64,000 nucleotides of DNA from JBBQAA01 sp038276395 (GTDB taxonomy: Bacteria > Actinomycetota > Thermoleophilia > Solirubrobacterales > Solirubrobacteraceae): contig JBBQAA010000020.1 in assembly GCA_038276395.1 (NCBI GenBank), positions 1-64,000 on the forward strand. Direction: 5' to 3'. The stretch's first letter is position 1; every line of letters starts with the position of its first letter. Under the pieces are notes generated by a model. The model was given only the letters and a program-made list of their open reading frames with translations. It did not search any database and had not been told where the DNA came from. The position numbers and the translations under genes were made by a program. Below, piece by piece: positions 58,981 to 64,000 of the stretch.

Positions 58981-60474
58981 GTGATCCTCGCCGTCGATGA
59001 GGGGACGACCGGGACCACCTGCCTCGTCTTCGATCCAGAGCTCGAGCTGCTCGGCCGAGCCTACCGGGAGTTCGCCCAGCACTTCCCCCGCCCCGGCTGG
59101 GTCGAGCACGACGCCGCGGAGATCTGGGAGGTCACCCGGGCGGTTGCGCTGGAGGCCCTCGCGGACGCCGGCGCCGAGCCCGGGGAGCTGCAGGCGATCG
59201 GCATCACGAACCAGCGCGAGACGGTGTGCGCATGGGATCCCGAGACCGGCGAGCCGCTCGCCCGCGCGATCGTCTGGCAGGACCGTCGCACCGCCGCGCG
59301 CTGCGACGAGCTGCGGAAGGACGAGGACTACGTGGCGCTCGTGCGCGAGCGGACGGGGCTCGTGCTCGACCCCTACTTCTCCGGCACGAAGATGGAGTGG
59401 CTGCTGCGCGAGGTCGACGGCCTGCGCGAGCGGGCCGAGGCGGGCCGGGCGGTCCTCGGCACGATGGACGCCTGGATCGTCTTCAAGCTCACCGGCGAAC
59501 TCGTCACCGATGCCTCCAACGCCTCGCGCACGCTGCTCTTCGACATCGGCGAGGGGGACTGGGACGGTGAGCTGTGCGAGCGCCTCGGGGTCCCCGAGGG
59601 CGCGCTGCCGCGCGTCGGGCCGAGCGCCGGCGTCGTCGGCGAGACGCGCCCGGGTGCGCTCGGCGACTTCGCGGGCGTGCCGGTGGCGGGCATCGCCGGG
59701 GATCAGCAGGCAGCGCTCTTCGGCCAGGCGTGCGTCGATCCGGGGGAGGGCAAGAACACCTACGGGACGGGCTCCTTCGTGCTCGTCAACGCGGGCTCGG
59801 CGCCGCCGCCGCCGACCGAGGGGCTGCTCTCGACCGTGGCCTGGCGGATCGGCGACCGCCTCGCCTACGCGCACGAGGCGTCGATCTTCGTCACCGGCGC
59901 CGCCGTCCAGTGGCTGCGCGACGGGCTCGGCGTGATCGTCGAGGCGGCCGAGACGGCGGCGCTCGCCGGCTCGCTCGACGCCAACGACGGCGTCTACTTC
60001 GTCCCCGCCCTGACCGGGCTCGGCTCCCCCCACTGGGACCCCTACGCGCGCGGCGCGATCCTCGGGCTGACGCGGGGCACGACCCGCGCTCACCTGGCCC
60101 GGGCGGCGCTCGAGGCCATCGCCTACCAGACGGTCGACGCGGTGCGCGCGATCGAGGCGGCCACCGGGGAGAGCCTGCCCGAGCTCCGGGCCGACGGCGG
60201 CGCGACGGCCAACCCGTGGCTCATGCAGTTCCAGGCCGACGTGCTCGGCGTGCCCGTCGTCCTGCCCGAGGTGGCCGAGACGACCGCGCTCGGTGCCGCC
60301 GCGCTCGCGGGCGTCGGCGCGGAGCTCATGACCGTCGACGCGGTCGCGCGGGCCCACAGCGAGCGCCGGCGCTACGAGCCCGCGATGGGGGAGGACGAGC
60401 GCGCGAGCCTCCTGGCCGATTGGAGCCGGGCGCTCGAGCGCTCCCGCGAGTGGGCGCGCGAGGAGCCTACGTGA
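58981..60474 (+). CDS. glpK: Glycerol kinase
   Basis: GlpK phosphorylates glycerol to glycerol 3-phosphate. The 497-residue FGGY-family protein starts MILAVDEGTTGTTCLVFDPE, has GITNQRETVCAWDPETGEPL, the phosphate-binding DASNASRTLLFDI, and GLGSPHWDPYARGAILGLTR and DGGATANPWLMQFQADVLGVP. The GTG 58981 start begins the family precisely. No glycerol facilitator is next to it. The last 8 bases overlap the convergent GGDEF gene. Confidence 0.95.
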   Translation: MILAVDEGTTGTTCLVFDPELELLGRAYREFAQHFPRPGWVEHDAAEIWEVTRAVALEALADAGAEPGELQAIGITNQRETVCAWDPETGEPLARAIVWQDRRTAARCDELRKDEDYVALVRERTGLVLDPYFSGTKMEWLLREVDGLRERAEAGRAVLGTMDAWIVFKLTGELVTDASNASRTLLFDIGEGDWDGELCERLGVPEGALPRVGPSAGVVGETRPGALGDFAGVPVAGIAGDQQAALFGQACVDPGEGKNTYGTGSFVLVNAGSAPPPPTEGLLSTVAWRIGDRLAYAHEASIFVTGAAVQWLRDGLGVIVEAAETAALAGSLDANDGVYFVPALTGLGSPHWDPYARGAILGLTRGTTRAHLARAALEAIAYQTVDAVRAIEAATGESLPELRADGGATANPWLMQFQADVLGVPVVLPEVAETTALGAAALAGVGAELMTVDAVARAHSERRRYEPAMGEDERASLLADWSRALERSREWAREEPT

Positions 60475-61636
60475 GGCGGATGCCGCGGCGCGCGTAGAGG
60501 CGCCGGTCGGCGGCGGCCAGCAGCGTCGCCGGATCCTCGCCGTCGTGGGGGTAGGTCGCCCAGCCGACGGTCAGGGACCAGTCGGACTCGATGCCAAGGT
60601 CCCGCTGCACCTCGGGCAGGCGGCGCGAGAGCCGTCGCGCGAAGACCTTGGCGCCGTCCTCCGCCTGCTCGGGCAGGAGGACGGCCCACTCGTCGCCGCC
60701 GAGGCGGGCGGCGGCGTCCTCGGCGCGGGAGTTCTCCTCGAGCAGGCGGGCGGTGGCCTGGAGCAGGCGATCCCCGGCGTGGTGGCCGTAGGTGTCGTTG
60801 ACCGTCTTCAGGCCGGCCACGTCGAGGTAGGCGATCGCCAGCGGGCGCCCGGTGCGCTGGGCGCGGGCGATCTCGGCGACGATGCGGTCGTCCCACCCGC
60901 GGCGGTTCAGCACGCCGGTCAGCGGGTCGGTGATGGCGCGGCGGCGCAGGGCGGCGGCGGCCGCGCCCGTGCGCTTGGCGCGCCGGGCCAGCACCCCGGC
61001 GGCGAGCCCGGCGCCGAGGGCGATGAGCGCCAGCGCGCCGACGAGGAACCAGATCCAAATCGGGACGTCCGGGACGACGTTGCCGACGAGCGGGGTGGCG
61101 GCGCCCTCCAACCCGCGGAACGCCGGAGCCGCGCCGCGGTCCCGGCGGGGAGAGCTCTGGCCCCCGCCCCGCCGCGTCTCGGTGGAGGCCCCGAGGATCG
61201 CCGCCCCGATGGTCTCGGCGGTCGGCCGCACCTCGCCTGTGCGGGCCTCGGCCAGGCTGAGGGCGACCGTCGCCGCGCTCCGCGCCGCCGCCTGGGCCGG
61301 GGCGGCCAGGCCCGTCGGCTCCGTCTCGGTCTCCGTCGCGCCCGGCTCCGTCGCGCTGCCGTCCGCGGGCACGCTCGGCACCGTCCCCGTGGGCGAGGGC
61401 GCCGGCAGGGGGAACGGGGTGGCGTGCGCGTGCGTGCGCGCGCCGAGGTCGTGCGCCCCGGCGCCTCCCCTCGTCCCGGCCAGGGCGCCGACGCCGACGC
61501 CCACCCCGAGCAGCGCGCCGGACGCGAGCAGCGCGGCGGCGGCCCGGCGGCGGGCGGGGAATTCGAGTACGGTGCGAATACGGTTCACGATGGCATCCGG
61601 GGCGGCGTCCGGAGCGCGAGGGGGCCAAGGCGGCAC
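60467..61636 (-). CDS. Membrane-bound GGDEF-domain protein
   Basis: The 389-residue protein has two membrane helices (AAAALLASGALLGVGVGVGALAG near 31-53 and IWIWFLVGALALIALGAGLA near 190-210), with a P/T/E-rich outside loop between them, and a C-terminal GGDEF domain (about 220-380). The active-site loop is RLGGDEWAVL, so the last aromatic is Trp instead of Phe/Tyr; GGDE itself is kept, and activity as a diguanylate cyclase is likely. GTG 61636 is chosen because AAGGAG lies nine bases upstream. Confidence 0.85.
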   Translation of the reverse strand: MPPWPPRAPDAAPDAIVNRIRTVLEFPARRRAAAALLASGALLGVGVGVGALAGTRGGAGAHDLGARTHAHATPFPLPAPSPTGTVPSVPADGSATEPGATETETEPTGLAAPAQAAARSAATVALSLAEARTGEVRPTAETIGAAILGASTETRRGGGQSSPRRDRGAAPAFRGLEGAATPLVGNVVPDVPIWIWFLVGALALIALGAGLAAGVLARRAKRTGAAAAALRRRAITDPLTGVLNRRGWDDRIVAEIARAQRTGRPLAIAYLDVAGLKTVNDTYGHHAGDRLLQATARLLEENSRAEDAAARLGGDEWAVLLPEQAEDGAKVFARRLSRRLPEVQRDLGIESDWSLTVGWATYPHDGEDPATLLAAADRRLYARRGIRLT

Positions 61637-61740
61637 AGTCTCGCACTCCTTCGTTTCACATAACGTGCGGAGGGAGCGGTTGCTGGCGCGGCGCGGCGCG
61701 GCGCGGGAGACCAGTGCGCCGAGATAGCATCCCGGGACCA

Positions 61741-62526
61741 ATGAGCGCCGAGCTCGCGCCGATGAAGGCCCAGGTCTACAGGGACCCCCGCCCCGCCGAG
61801 TACTTCACCCGGTTTCACGAGCGCTCGCGCACGCGCGACCCCGATCCGGTCTACGAGCTCGTCCGCATGGCGACCGCGCTGTACGCCTGGACCGTCTTCC
61901 GCGCGCGCGCCATCTCCTCGGGCAACGTCCCGCCCTCCGGCCCGGTGATCCTCGCTCCGAACCACTTCTCCTTCATGGACCACTTCTTCCTCGCCGTCTT
62001 CCTGCGGCGCAAGGTGCGCTTCATGGCCAAGTCCCAGCTCTTCTCGCCGGGGATCCTGCAGTGGATCTACACACACGGCGGCGTCTTCCCCGTGCGCCGC
62101 GGCCACCACGACGAGGAGGCCTTCATCACGGCCGAGTCGATCCTCGCGCGCGGGGGGACGGTCGCCATGTACTGCGAGGGCGGCCGCTCGCGCACCGGCG
62201 ACCTCCAGGCGCGCGCGCGGCCCGGCATCGGGCGCCTCGCGCTCCGCTCGGGCGCGCCGGTCGTGCCCGTGGCGATCCACGGCTCGCAGGGAGTGCGCAA
62301 CTGGAAGCGCTTCTCCTTCCCCAAGGTGACGATCCACTACGGCGAGCTCACCTCCTACGCCCGGAACCCCGACCCGGCGCGCGCCGAGCAGCAGGCGGTG
62401 GCCGACGACATCTTCGGGCGGATCGGGCAGCTCTACGCCGGCCTCGAGCAGCACGGCCGCCGCGGGATCGTGCAGCGGGTGCGCGCCGAGCGTCGCGGGG
62501 CGGGCCGGCCCGCCGCCGCGGGTTAG
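61741..62526 (+). CDS. 1-acylglycerol-3-phosphate acyltransferase (PlsC-like)
   Basis: The 261-residue product is a PlsC-type acyltransferase in phospholipid synthesis. Motif I is NHFSFMD (HxxxxD), motif III is MYCEGGRSRTGDLQ and motif IV is LRSGAPVVPVAIHG. ATG 61741 is favoured over ATG 61714, which adds a nine-residue tail without family match. It is divergent from the GGDEF gene and upstream of ftsH. It pairs functionally with the glpK gene nearby, as both use the glycerol 3-phosphate route. Confidence 0.88.
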   Translation: MSAELAPMKAQVYRDPRPAEYFTRFHERSRTRDPDPVYELVRMATALYAWTVFRARAISSGNVPPSGPVILAPNHFSFMDHFFLAVFLRRKVRFMAKSQLFSPGILQWIYTHGGVFPVRRGHHDEEAFITAESILARGGTVAMYCEGGRSRTGDLQARARPGIGRLALRSGAPVVPVAIHGSQGVRNWKRFSFPKVTIHYGELTSYARNPDPARAEQQAVADDIFGRIGQLYAGLEQHGRRGIVQRVRAERRGAGRPAAAG

Positions 62527-62538
62527 CCTAGACAGGCC

Positions 62539-64000
<1,462 letters not shown>

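Overview
The window is about 70% G+C, uses GTG (and some TTG) starts freely, and often joins genes by 4-base stop/start overlaps of the GTGA type. Gene order and proteins (Actinomycetota-type rpsM-rpsK-rpsD-rpoA-rplQ-truA block, BTAD/SARP regulator, PadR, ECF sigma fused to an anti-sigma-like module, GH15 trehalase-like enzyme) point to the Actinomycetota, most likely class Thermoleophilia (Solirubrobacterales-like). The placement is inferred from style and content, not from a tree.

1-10438 is the distal part of the S10/spc/alpha ribosomal protein cluster: rplF (cut by the window edge), rplR, rpsE, rpmD, rplO, secY, adk, map, then rpmJ, rpsM, rpsK, rpsD, rpoA, rplQ, truA and a NYN-domain nuclease. 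The slot between map and rpmJ, where infA commonly sits, holds a wrecked alpha/beta-hydrolase gene and a MOSC-domain gene. 10536-14591 carries surE and ligA, convergent with a PBP4-type D,D-carboxypeptidase.

14799-25697 is general housekeeping and lipid metabolism: a patatin-like lipase, a YfhO-like membrane protein broken by two frameshifts, a PadR regulator with an A+T-rich palindrome in its promoter, an RNB-family exonuclease, a HisC-like aminotransferase, a long-chain acyl-CoA ligase, a 58-residue HTH-like protein, a Nif3-family protein and tRNA-Pro(CGG). 25759-38579 is richer in secreted and regulatory genes: a three-domain secreted protein whose phosphatase domain has lost metal ligands, an MBL hydrolase, a degenerate nucleotidyltransferase/beta-helix protein coupled to a PAS-SARP regulator, two sigma factors (one fused to a zinc finger, membrane segment and long P/T tail), an amino acid dehydrogenase, CcdA and a PKD-domain secreted protein with a frameshift.

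38605-49327 holds sugar/redox enzymes, rubredoxin and the biotin synthesis genes bioB-bioF-bioD-bioA on the minus strand, interrupted by an opposite-strand, frameshifted secreted-protein gene. 49430-57167 is a complete type I restriction-modification operon, hsdM-fic-hsdS-hsdR. A Fic AMP-transferase gene sits inside it, and HsdR carries a C-terminal AlbA_2/Schlafen-like domain. Two tandem perfect hairpins follow it. 57421-64000 has a crotonase plus a stand-alone biotinyl carrier, a wrecked prepilin gene, glpK, a membrane GGDEF protein, plsC and the start of ftsH.

The most notable non-gene signals are a dispersed ~100-bp repeat present three times at gene 3' ends, the tandem hairpins after hsdR, a 45-bp inverted repeat downstream of the DMT transporter gene, and several short palindromes in promoters. 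At least four genes carry single-base frameshifts, mostly apparent deletions, so either real decay or a sequencing/assembly bias must be considered.
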